From a virus: DNA of 20,450 bases. Below are positions 14,805 through 20,450 of the stretch, in pieces. The DNA lies in the IMG/VR virus record IMGVR_UViG_3300021519_000094, positions 1 through 20,450 of that record; one strand, given 5' to 3'. The notes under the pieces are model-generated. The model was not told the DNA's origin. It saw nothing but the letters and a program-made list of their open reading frames with translations, and did no database searches. Made by a program: the position numbers and the translations under genes. Within the stretch, counting starts at the first letter, position 1; each line of letters starts with the position of its first letter.

Positions 14805-15521
14805 ATGATGCTACCTATACTTGAGACGCCTAAATTTGAAACCATGATTCCTTCTTCCAAGAAGGTGGTGGAATTTCGCCCATATCTTGTCAAGGAAGAG
14901 AAGATCCTCATGATCGCCCTTGAATCCAATGATGAACGCCAGATGCTTCGCGCGATGAAAGAGGTTATCCGCGCATGCACATTTGACAAGATTAACCCTG
15001 ATGACCTGGCAATCTTTGACCTCGAATACCTGTTCTTGAAGCTCAGGGCAAAGTCCGTGGGCGAGAATGTCACACTTCAGGTTAAGTGCAAGACGTGTGA
15101 TGGATCGACTCCGGTTGACATTAACATTGACGAAGTCGAGGTTAAGTTTCCAAATGGCAAGGACATCAAGAAAAGCATCTGGCTCACGGAGAACGTTGGC
15201 ATCACGCTCAGGCCAATTTCCATCAAGAGCCTATCACGGCTTGATTTGCCAGATCCATCAGATAAAACGGCCCGAATCATGGAGCTTCTGGCCGCGTCGA
15301 TCGAAACCATCTTTGATCGTGAAAAGGTGTATCCGGTCGAGGACGTGTCAAAGGAAGAGATCATGGCCTTTATCGATTCACTTAATCGAGCACAAATTGG
15401 AAAGATAGAGGAGTTTGTCACGAGCCTCCCTAAACTTGAAAAGGAAATCAAGTTCACCTGCGCAAAGTGCACGGGTCAAAGTGAGATCACTCTATCAGGA
15501 ATCCAAAGTTTTTTCGCATAG
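14805..15521 (+). CDS. 26: Baseplate hub subunit/assembly protein gp26
   Basis: 238 residues; T4 gp26 is 208. gp26 belongs to the T4 baseplate-hub family and is needed to build the hub. Diagnostic segments are VEFRPYLVKEEKILMIALES (22-41), FDKINPDDLAIFDLEYLFLK (60-79, the strongest signature) and LRAKSVGE (80-87). Two CxxC pairs, C95/C98 (CKTC) and C219/C222 (CAKC), lie at matching ends of a strand-rich domain and could bind one zinc. ATG codons at 14805 and 14808 are both possible starts, with AGGA 10 bases upstream. The last sense codons AGT TTT TTC GCA before TAG contain a T-TTT-TTC slippery heptamer, so a -1 product extended into the next frame (about 303 residues) is possible. It precedes the gp51-position frame and a tape-measure-like gene. 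Confidence 0.88.
   Translation: MMLPILETPKFETMIPSSKKVVEFRPYLVKEEKILMIALESNDERQMLRAMKEVIRACTFDKINPDDLAIFDLEYLFLKLRAKSVGENVTLQVKCKTCDGSTPVDINIDEVEVKFPNGKDIKKSIWLTENVGITLRPISIKSLSRLDLPDPSDKTARIMELLAASIETIFDREKVYPVEDVSKEEIMAFIDSLNRAQIGKIEEFVTSLPKLEKEIKFTCAKCTGQSEITLSGIQSFFA
15509..15515 (+). promoter_or_regulatory. Candidate -1 programmed ribosomal frameshift site (T TTT TTC)
   Basis: In the gp26 frame the codons run AGT TTT TTC GCA TAG, so the heptamer T TTT TTC is correctly phased for tandem -1 slippage (X XXY YYZ). After slipping, reading continues CGC ATA GGC from 15515 and stays open for 66 codons to TAA at 15713-15715. That frame has no upstream start codon of its own. The 0-frame stop is one codon after the heptamer. 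No strong downstream stem is obvious: a 4-base GGCC pairing (15521-15524 with 15541-15544) is weak. Confidence 0.55.
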
Positions 15522-15715
15522 GCCTTTCCCATGACTCTCTGGCCAATTTCTACAATGTCAACTTTGAGATGATCCAGCGGCATGGATACTCATTGACGGA
15601 ATTGGAACATATGATACCATGGGAAAGGGAAATTTACGTAGGTCTCTTGATTCAATTCATCAAAGATGAAAATGAAAAGCAGAGAAAAGAGATGGAAGCC
15701 GCAAAACGGAGATAA
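15515..15715 (+). CDS. gp51-position hub-assembly frame, likely read as a -1 extension of gp26
   Basis: Open frame of 66 codons filling nearly all of the space between gp26 and the tape-measure-like gene. It reads as real protein: HDSLANFYNVNFEMI, RHGYSLTELEHMIPWEREIY, then VGLLIQFIKDEN and a charged tail EKQRKEMEAAKRR. A Tyr/Leu-rich helix, then WEREIY, then an acidic/basic helix is the sort of pattern seen in T-domains of tail-assembly chaperones. In T4 the gene after 26 is 51, a hub-assembly catalyst of 249 residues, so the match is by place, not by size. The only in-frame ATG early on is at 15569 with no good Shine-Dalgarno, which would give a 48-residue protein lacking the conserved front. 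A -1 frameshift from gp26 explains the frame better. Expression mode is inference. Confidence 0.65.
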   Translation, partial: RIGLSHDSLANFYNVNFEMIQRHGYSLTELEHMIPWEREIYVGLLIQFIKDENEKQRKEMEAAKRR

Positions 15716-15721
15716 ACAATC

Positions 15722-17224
15722 ATGCCCAACGCGACATTTACAGACATAGTGGAGGAACTCAAGGTGACAAATAAAGCCTTGGGAGGCCTTGATGTCGATA
15801 TTGGGTTTATGTTTGATGTATTGGTTCAATCAAGCAATGCATCGGCTGAAATGTTCAAGAGCATGATACGCTCGATTGAGAGTATCGGAAGTCTTAATTC
15901 TGTGCCTGCCGGCAACTCAGGAGGCCCTCAAGGAGGCAACTTTGTGTCCGGAGGCAACTCAGGAGGCACTCAAGGAGGCGGGAGCAATGAAGTGCCCGAG
16001 ATAAAGTTTAGACAAACTATATCATCCATACTTAAAGGCTCCACGCTTAACATGCTAGGAACAAAGTTTCCTTCGATGATAAAAAGCACCAAGGGTGGAT
16101 TTGATAAGATGGGTGAAATGGTTACTGGACTCGGAAAAGAGTCCATTGAACGAGGTGCGGCGAACCTAAGCTCATTGTCCTCCGCATTCACCTCATTCGC
16201 AGAAGTTAAGTGGAGTAAAGTGCTTTTTGGCATAGGTGCCGTGAGGCTGATTGGTCCTTTGTTTTCTAAACTAGGAACAATTCTCGGAAGCGCCGAAAAT
16301 ATGAAAGGGCTTGCGAGCTTCGACAAATTTGCCAAACGGCTTGGATCCATCGCCGAAGCTCTCTCGGGCACGTTTGCCAAGATAGGAAATGCTATCGGCC
16401 AAGTGATCTCTGGCATATTTCAAGGAATCGCCGATGGCCTCTCCGCGCTGGCAAAACCCAAGGTGTTTATAGGCATTCTGGCCATGGCGCTTTTGGCCGC
16501 TCCTGTCTATCTGATGGCCAAAGCATTTCAGGAGTTCTCTGAAGTGGGCTGGGGAGATGTTGCGATTGGCGTCACGGCGATTGCGCTGCTTGCGGCTGGG
16601 GCCATGGTGTTAGGCACGCTCTGGTCCTCAGGCGTCCTTCCACTCGGCATTCTTGCATTAGGTGGCCTCGGACTCGCGGCGATGGCATTCGGCGCGGCGA
16701 TGCTTATGGCTGGAAAAGGCATGTCACTTTTTTCTGAAGGATTAGGAGGCATGGTTGATCCGCTCATCACGCTTGCGGGAATCGGGCCTGAACTTCTAGT
16801 CACGGCCGCGGCGATCGGTGCCGTGGGAGTTGCACTTGCCGCATTTGGCGTAGGTCAAGGCGTCGCGGGAATTGGCGCATTCTTTGGTAGACTCCTGGGT
16901 GGAGAGTCTCCAGTTGACAAGCTCATGAAGCTCGCGGCCCTTGCCAAGGGTCTGACGGAAACGGCCAATGCCATGGATCGGATCAATTCGGCCATTTCCA
17001 CGACCGCCCCTAAGACATCACGTCAGATGGGTCAGCTTCAGGCTGAGTCGGATTCCATGTCCGTTGCCGCGGCCGGAACTCCCATGGTCACGATGCCGAT
17101 GGGTGGCTCAGGTGCATCCGGGCAAGGGTCTTCAAATGTCACCAACAATGTAACTTCCACGATCGTCAATTCCGGATACATGCCTGATCGATCCACGGCC
17201 TTGGTTCTCTCACCCGCATTCTGA
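15722..17224 (+). CDS. Putative tail tape-measure/hub-associated protein
   Basis: 500 residues. The N-terminal 60 residues are helical and polar (FTDIVEELKVTNKALGGLDV). A Gly/Ser/Gln-rich linker (about 63-87) holds two near-identical GNSGG(P/T)QGG units. From about residue 165 to 390 the protein is dominated by Ala/Gly/Leu-rich hydrophobic helices such as VFIGILAMALLAAPVYLMAK and DVAIGVTAIALLAAGAMVLG, as in tape-measure proteins that later enter the host membrane. The C-terminus has NNVTSTIVNSGYMPDRS. Its place directly after gp26 and the frameshift-linked frame is where tape-measure genes follow tail chaperones; T4 has gp29 (590 residues) in the same neighbourhood. No sequence signature proves gp29 identity. 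GGAG 10 bases before the ATG is one of the better Shine-Dalgarno sites here. A hairpin follows the gene. Confidence 0.6.
   Translation: MPNATFTDIVEELKVTNKALGGLDVDIGFMFDVLVQSSNASAEMFKSMIRSIESIGSLNSVPAGNSGGPQGGNFVSGGNSGGTQGGGSNEVPEIKFRQTISSILKGSTLNMLGTKFPSMIKSTKGGFDKMGEMVTGLGKESIERGAANLSSLSSAFTSFAEVKWSKVLFGIGAVRLIGPLFSKLGTILGSAENMKGLASFDKFAKRLGSIAEALSGTFAKIGNAIGQVISGIFQGIADGLSALAKPKVFIGILAMALLAAPVYLMAKAFQEFSEVGWGDVAIGVTAIALLAAGAMVLGTLWSSGVLPLGILALGGLGLAAMAFGAAMLMAGKGMSLFSEGLGGMVDPLITLAGIGPELLVTAAAIGAVGVALAAFGVGQGVAGIGAFFGRLLGGESPVDKLMKLAALAKGLTETANAMDRINSAISTTAPKTSRQMGQLQAESDSMSVAAAGTPMVTMPMGGSGASGQGSSNVTNNVTSTIVNSGYMPDRSTALVLSPAF
15911..15979 (+). repeat. Imperfect 27-base direct repeat in the Gly-rich linker
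   Basis: Two copies, 15911-15937 and 15953-15979, identical at 26 of 27 bases and offset by 42 bases. Each encodes GNSGG(P/T)QGG in the tape-measure-like gene. The near-identity points to a recent in-frame duplication in a flexible linker, a place where copy number could vary between related phages. Confidence 0.85.
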
Positions 17225-17238
17225 CGGATGACATGATA

Positions 17239-17286
17239 AAGGAGGGCCCCTTGATGGAGGCCCTCCTTGTTTCTGTTGGTTTTTTT
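17239..17286 (+). terminator. Rho-independent terminator-like hairpin between convergent genes
   Basis: A perfect 10-base stem, AAGGAGGGCC (17239-17248) with GGCCCTCCTT (17259-17268), closes a 10-base loop. It begins 15 bases after the tape-measure-like stop. On the plus strand it is followed by a T-rich stretch ending in seven T at 17280-17286, offset 11 bases from the stem. On the minus strand the stem is followed only by a short TTTATCAT. It fits a terminator for the rightward operon and may also slow or protect the convergent gp32 message. Confidence 0.7.
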
Positions 17287-17295
17287 GTGGGCGGT

Positions 17296-18222
17296 TTAGG
17301 CTTTGGCCAACTTGGCGAAGTAGCTCAAGGTGTCATCTCCATCGTCGTCAAGGCTTTCGGGCCGCTCAGGCTCAACGAGGCTTGGGGTGGCCTTTGAGGC
17401 CGCCTGGACAGGAGCCAAGGATTTACCTGGGCGAGGCACGGGAAGTTCCACTGCCTCCGCGGACTCGGCGCCGTAGTTTCCATCTTCTCCAAGCACCAAG
17501 GCCAACTTAGCCGCGAGTTCCGCATATGACTTGTATGTCTTGGGATCGATAAAGGTCTTGAGCTCATAGAGCTTATCATAAACCTCCTTGAGGCGAGTCT
17601 CATCCGCATTAAAGAGCGCCGAAGGCTTATCGAACTCGGACTTGTCATAGTTCCTGTATCCTTCAACCTGACGAATCTTAAGCTTGAAGTTTGCGCCGGT
17701 CCAGAAGTCATACGGATTAACAGGAGCCTCGTCTTGGAACTGAGGCTGCATAACGTCTTGGATCTTGTCAAAGATCTTCTTTCCGTACTTGAACAAAAAG
17801 ACTTTGCCTTCATTTGCCGGATTTCCGGGGTCAGACACGACAAAGATGTTGGACACGTAATGGAGCCTACGCTTACGAGTACGCACCAGATCCTTGTCCT
17901 CCTCTCTTCCGGAATTCCAGAGTTTGGTGTTCTGCTCAGAGAGCGGATCAGGAAGCCCGATCGAGGTCAGGGAGTTTTCAATGTACCATCGACCAGATGG
18001 GCCCTTGAATCCATGATCCCAGTATCGAACCCACGGGATATCCTCACCCTCCGCCGCAGGAAGAAAGCGGAAAACGGCGTATCCATTTCCTGCCTTATCC
18101 ACGGTCGGTGCCCAGAAGCGATCATCGGCAAATGATTTGGTTGAAGAGCCGATCTTGTCGGCGGCCGCGGTCAGCTTAGAGATAGCCGCCGCACGATTGA
18201 TTTTAAGACTTTCGAATGACAT
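17296..18222 (-). CDS. 32: Single-stranded DNA-binding protein gp32, zinc-less form
   Basis: 308 residues; T4 gp32 is 301. It coats single-stranded DNA and organises replication, recombination and repair. The core is recognisable: DRFWAPTVDKAGNGYAVFRF (34-53), PWVRYWDHGFKGPSGRWYIE (63-82), LHYVSNIFVVSDPGNPANEG (120-139), FLFKYGKKIFDKI (142-154), NPYDFWTGANFKLKI (169-183) and GYRNYDKSEF (188-197). The acidic tail (ESLDDDGDDTLSYFAKLAKA), used in T4 to bind gp59, polymerase and primase, is present. T4 holds zinc through three Cys and a His after the matching WYIE segment; here that stretch (about 79-105) reads IENSLTSIGLPDPLSEQ with no Cys, and the whole protein has none. The leader holds a hairpin and a C/A-rich run. 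CGGA lies 11 bases before the ATG. Confidence 0.95.
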   Translation of the reverse strand: MSFESLKINRAAAISKLTAAADKIGSSTKSFADDRFWAPTVDKAGNGYAVFRFLPAAEGEDIPWVRYWDHGFKGPSGRWYIENSLTSIGLPDPLSEQNTKLWNSGREEDKDLVRTRKRRLHYVSNIFVVSDPGNPANEGKVFLFKYGKKIFDKIQDVMQPQFQDEAPVNPYDFWTGANFKLKIRQVEGYRNYDKSEFDKPSALFNADETRLKEVYDKLYELKTFIDPKTYKSYAELAAKLALVLGEDGNYGAESAEAVELPVPRPGKSLAPVQAASKATPSLVEPERPESLDDDGDDTLSYFAKLAKA

Positions 18223-18288
18223 GTATTTTGTTCCGTATGTTGTGTGTTGCAGTGTATTAGCAAGAGGCCCGACCTCGTGTCCCTTGCT
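18223..18288 (-). promoter_or_regulatory. gp32 leader: hairpin plus unstructured C/A-rich stretch, possible autoregulatory operator
   Basis: Read leftward, AGCAAG (18283-18288) can pair with CTTGCT (18259-18264), and inside it GAGGT (18272-18276) with GCCTC (18264-18268) around a three-base loop; the last C is shared, so one pair is lost. Between the hairpin and the ATG lie about 35 bases almost free of pairing (for example CTGCAACACACAACATACGG). In T4, gp32 represses its own mRNA by nucleating on a leader pseudoknot and spreading along unstructured RNA to the start. The layout here is similar, but no pseudoknot pairing was found. Confidence 0.45.
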
Positions 18289-18292
18289 TACT

Positions 18293-18300
18293 TATTTATT
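18293..18300 (-). promoter_or_regulatory. Late-type octamer (AATAAATA) upstream of gp32
   Basis: Leftward AATAAATA (7 of 8 to the late octamer) in the 91-base gap between gp59 and gp32, ending 70 bases before the gp32 ATG. A start 6-7 bases downstream would place the whole candidate operator hairpin just inside the leader. A middle or host-type promoter was not seen, so this is the only promoter candidate in the gap. Confidence 0.4.
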
Positions 18301-18313
18301 GTACCAGGATTTG

Positions 18314-18925
18314 TCAGGAAGTAAACATATTCGTGACAATCGTTTTCATCTTGCACAGCTCAATCCGATCCTTGAGAAATGGGACATATTTCTGTGCGAT
18401 AATGAAATTTGCGTGATGCATCCCGAGCGGGTCAGACACCTTGCGAATGCTCTCGGCCAGGAAACCCGTTAAGGCCTCAAAGATGGAGACCGTTTCAAGC
18501 GAGATGTTTCCAAGCAGCCTTTGCGTCCAAATCTCAGGAGGCCTCCCACCAATCGGCCTGAGAATCAGGTCAAGGCTCGAGTAGGCCTCCGAGAGCCTCC
18601 GAGTGTCGGCCGTGAATCGATATGTGAGTGAGTCAAGCCTGGCCCGTGTCTCGGTCACGGGCTCATCGGTCGTGTCTCCAATCCACTTGTTTCCGCACAG
18701 TATATTGGACACACAGAACCAGACATAGTCGTCATGGGCCGGGTATCGCTTGGCCGCCCTCTCAAAGTAATATCGATCCTTTCTGGACTCAAATGCCGAG
18801 GCCTTGAGATTAGGCATTCGAAAATTGTACCTGTGCGCATCATATGACCCCGTGAAATGAAGGCGAATGGCCGAAAAGATTCGCCATGCATCCACGGGGC
18901 CAATTCGCTGATCGTTCCGATTCAA
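18314..18925 (-). CDS. 59: gp59 loader of replicative helicase gp41
   Basis: 203 residues; T4 gp59 is 217. gp59 binds forked DNA and gp32 and loads the gp41 helicase. Family features: VDAWRIFSAIRLHFTGSYDA (11-30), the HRYNFRMPNLKASAFESRKDRYYFERAAKRY region (31-61, matching T4 DKYNW...RRDKYFFQKLSEKY), then VWFCVSNILCGNKWIGD (68-84, matching FISNLVA..DAWIGD), and an all-helical C-terminal half. The start is TTG at 18925, overlapping the TGA stop of the upstream gene as TTGA; the next in-frame ATG would remove the conserved first helix, so TTG is preferred. Its neighbours gp33 upstream and gp32 downstream are as in T4. Confidence 0.9.
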   Translation of the reverse strand: MNRNDQRIGPVDAWRIFSAIRLHFTGSYDAHRYNFRMPNLKASAFESRKDRYYFERAAKRYPAHDDYVWFCVSNILCGNKWIGDTTDEPVTETRARLDSLTYRFTADTRRLSEAYSSLDLILRPIGGRPPEIWTQRLLGNISLETVSIFEALTGFLAESIRKVSDPLGMHHANFIIAQKYVPFLKDRIELCKMKTIVTNMFTS

Positions 18926-19176
18926 GGCTTCGGGACCGGGTTTCTGAAAGGCAAGATCGTGCCATCAGGTCCCACCACATTATGCCTGATCTTGATGAAT
19001 CGGCTCTTGAGCTTGGGCGGATTACGATTAACCTTGATGCCGTATTTCTCGACAAGTGCATTGGCCTCCGCAAGGATCTCGGGCGGAGGAGTGACGCCGT
19101 TCGAATAAAGCTCCATCATGGATCGAACTTTCTGCGTGTCTTCAGGGGTCATCTTGTCCGTGGGGATGTCTTTCAT
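18922..19176 (-). CDS. Small hypothetical protein between gp33 and gp59
   Basis: 84 residues, not recognised. The N-terminal half is predicted helical and acidic (DKMTPEDTQKVRSMMELYSN, then PEILAEANALVEKYG); the C-terminal half is basic and Pro-rich (NRNPPKLKSRFIKIRH, ending FRNPVPKP). No Cys, no membrane segment. It overlaps gp33 by ATGA and gp59 by TTGA, so translational coupling is likely and the gene is real. In T4, dsbA lies near 33 and 59, but no resemblance to DsbA (89 residues) is visible. A nucleic-acid-binding accessory role in late transcription or helicase loading is only a guess from neighbours and the basic tail. Confidence 0.75.
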   Translation of the reverse strand: MKDIPTDKMTPEDTQKVRSMMELYSNGVTPPPEILAEANALVEKYGIKVNRNPPKLKSRFIKIRHNVVGPDGTILPFRNPVPKP

Positions 19177-19427
19177 GCGTATACCAGCGAGGCCGTGTTT
19201 TTGTTGCGTTTTGAGATGAAGTTGTATGCCATGGCCTCGGCCTCAATCTTGGCATAGAGAGGCGGAGAGATCAACTTAACAATGTCAGATGGATCAAGGC
19301 CAAGTGACTGGCAGATGTGCGTGATCGCCTCGGAATACCTGATCTTGTCTCGATGAACTAGCAATTCCGTGCGCTCGGCAAGAGAGTGCTTGGTGAGCAC
19401 GGGCATGATTTCGTGTGGGGTTTTCAT
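19173..19427 (-). CDS. 33: Late-promoter transcription coactivator gp33
   Basis: 84 residues; T4 gp33 is 112. gp33 bridges host RNA polymerase beta-flap and the gp45 sliding clamp and is needed, with gp55, for activated late transcription. The central block aligns with T4: KIRYSEAITHICQSLGLDPS (28-47) against a SYLEATTAFLEENSI-type helix, then DIVKLISPPLYAKIEAEAMA (48-67) against AKFIPSGIIEKIQSEA. The C-terminal segment FISKRNKNTASLVYA ends in hydrophobics, as required in T4 for clamp contact, though the T4 LDFLL tail is not matched. It overlaps the upstream gene by one base (TAATG) and the next by four (ATGA). Its presence fits the TATAAATA octamers in the window. Confidence 0.85.
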   Translation of the reverse strand: MKTPHEIMPVLTKHSLAERTELLVHRDKIRYSEAITHICQSLGLDPSDIVKLISPPLYAKIEAEAMAYNFISKRNKNTASLVYA

Positions 19428-20413
19428 TAGATTGTTCGGAGAATGAGCGTGTCCGCGTTAACGCGTCCCCGTGCGGGCCTTCGCTTGGTTGAAAGCTTCT
19501 CAAGCTCTTTGCCTATCTGTGTGATGGTTTTACCCAACACGATAGGGAGGTGGATCAGAGGCTTACGTAGGCCTTGAACAAAGGATGTTGCCGGATTGAA
19601 CCCGAGGATCGAAGAGCCTCGAACGGAGAGCCCAGACGGGCCATCCGCCTCATAGTAGTGAAGCGCCTTGTAGGCCGTGTTGAACAGGAACAGGTGTCGC
19701 GAGCCCGGGATCGAGAGCGGAGACACGGAGTTGGCCGCATATTCCTTGGATGAAGAGAGAAACTTGAGCTTGGCCGTTTGCTTATCCGCCGACTTAACTC
19801 GCTTGGCCCTTGGCCGTCGAAGCGCCTTTTTCCCGAGCAAATATGTCTCAAGTTCAAGGTGCATGCCTTTGAGTGATTCGATCCATGTTTTAAGAATACG
19901 TTTCGGCATGTACGAATAGGCCTGAGTGAGGGCCGGATCCTTTCCAGAAGCGGCCTCCGTGAACTCCCGGAGATATCGATCAAGCCACTCCTTGACGCTC
20001 GCAACGCCGGACCCGGGAATGGCGTTAGCCTCAAGCCTCTTGATCAGAGAAAGTCCAAACACTGGCGCCTGTCCCTTTTGTGCATCCGTGATCCAGGAGT
20101 CAAGCATCTCTTCAAGATCACACAACACGGTTCGTCCAACCTTTGCCCGGACACGATCAATGGGGTTCTGACCCGGAGATGGATCCTTTCGAGCCTGAGC
20201 CCGTGAGCCGTGTAGGCCCAAGGCGATTTCGGCCAAGGCCTCCTTGATACGGGCGCGGATGTATGCCGTGTCATTTGTCTTGCCCTCCCGATGCACGGGG
20301 GTCATTCCCCGAAGAATGGCCCGTGCAAGCTTTGAGGCCGTGAGTTCCGGGACATAGTCAGGCGCACCTTTAATGGCCGCCAGCGCCCGAGCATCATACT
20401 TGTTTTGTGACAT
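19427..20413 (-). CDS. Conserved hypothetical protein upstream of gp33 (start possibly beyond the window)
   Basis: 328 residues from ATG at 20413; function unknown. The first 110 residues contain helices and an N-terminal YDARALAAIKGAPDYVPEL motif. A basic segment (KKALRRPRAKRVKSADKQ, 193-210) leads into a beta-rich block, HLFLFNTAYKALHYYEADGP, then SGLSVRGSSILGFNPATS, and LRKPLIHLPIVLG. The pattern LFxxNTxxxxLxxYxAxGxxGLSVxGxxIxGF followed by LRKP recurs, from memory, in hypothetical proteins of other T4-type phages. The same frame stays open upstream to the window edge (reading LRLSLLEW directly before the ATG), so the true start may be outside. It is one base into gp33, in a replication/late-transcription cassette. 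Confidence 0.75.
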   Translation of the reverse strand: MSQNKYDARALAAIKGAPDYVPELTASKLARAILRGMTPVHREGKTNDTAYIRARIKEALAEIALGLHGSRAQARKDPSPGQNPIDRVRAKVGRTVLCDLEEMLDSWITDAQKGQAPVFGLSLIKRLEANAIPGSGVASVKEWLDRYLREFTEAASGKDPALTQAYSYMPKRILKTWIESLKGMHLELETYLLGKKALRRPRAKRVKSADKQTAKLKFLSSSKEYAANSVSPLSIPGSRHLFLFNTAYKALHYYEADGPSGLSVRGSSILGFNPATSFVQGLRKPLIHLPIVLGKTITQIGKELEKLSTKRRPARGRVNADTLILRTI

Positions 20414-20450
20414 CCACTCAAGCAGTGAGAGTCGAAGCTCACTCGGAGAT

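Noticed and set aside
15521-15544. GGCC/GGCC stem as frameshift stimulator
   Set aside because: Only four pairs with no extension; too weak to count as evidence. The slippery heptamer stands on phasing and the open -1 frame.
15531-15570. ATG at 15531 as a start for a small gene after gp26
   Set aside because: It opens a different frame that stops after about 13 codons; the protein-like frame is the -1 frame.
15590-15829. Leftward 79-residue frame between gp26 and the tape-measure-like gene
   Set aside because: It overlaps two rightward reading frames, has no family resemblance, and runs against the operon.
18655-19108. Additional frames in the gp33-gp59 region on both strands
   Set aside because: They overlap well-supported, tightly coupled genes and have no recognisable content.
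1-20450. tRNA genes, CRISPR arrays, insertion sequences, attachment sites or defence genes
   Set aside because: None seen: the window is continuous phage structural and replication coding sequence with gaps under 100 bases.
1-20450. Abundant GGATCC, GATC, GGCC and CATATG as a sign of modified DNA
   Set aside because: These palindromes look frequent rather than avoided, but by eye this cannot be separated from codon and protein-repeat effects, and no modification gene lies in the window.

Overview
The window is a structural and replication segment of a T4-type contractile-tailed phage (T4 superfamily, outside the close coliphage T4 relatives). The protein set most resembles the environmental branch of the superfamily (cyanophage and pelagiphage-like). 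Diagnostic calls are gp6, gp25, gp5, gp27, gp53, gp48, gp4, gp26, gp32, gp59 and gp33. No bacterial, tRNA, IS, integrase or CRISPR sequence is visible. Coding density is near total, and the largest non-coding gap is under 100 bases once a frameshift-accessible frame is counted. The host cannot be named. Most start codons lack a clear Shine-Dalgarno sequence.

Left arm, leftward (about 13153 to 1): a baseplate operon in the order gp48-like tube cap, gp53-like wedge, gp27-like hub, gp5-like hub OB protein without lysozyme, gp25-like sheath initiator, gp6-like wedge, a large gp7-position structural protein, and the first 21 codons of another structural protein. Three of these (gp53, gp6 and the gp7-position protein) are greatly enlarged by related Gly/Ser/Thr-rich beta modules. 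These modules make up much of this arm.

Middle, rightward (13186 to 17224): gp4 head-completion nuclease, a conserved T4-type protein of unknown role, a gp19/gp54-type tail-tube protein, gp26, a short frame in the gp51 position, and a tape-measure-like protein. The gp26 gene ends in a T TTT TTC heptamer two codons before its stop. A -1 slip there would read straight into the gp51-position frame, giving a roughly 303-residue fusion much like the tail-assembly chaperones G/GT of lambda. This is the most interesting signal in the window.

Right arm, leftward (20413 to 17296): a tightly overlapping cassette of a 328-residue unknown (possibly continuing past the window edge), gp33 late-transcription coactivator, an 84-residue unknown, gp59 helicase loader and gp32 single-stranded DNA-binding protein. 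The gp32 lacks the cysteines of the T4 zinc site. It has a leader with a hairpin and a C/A-rich unstructured stretch, suggestive of autogenous control.

Regulation: T4-type late promoters (TATAAATA) lie upstream of several structural genes. A back-to-back pair sits in the 32-base gap between gp48 and gp4. Related ATAAATA octamers recur at other gene junctions. A hairpin separates the convergent tape-measure and gp32 genes.
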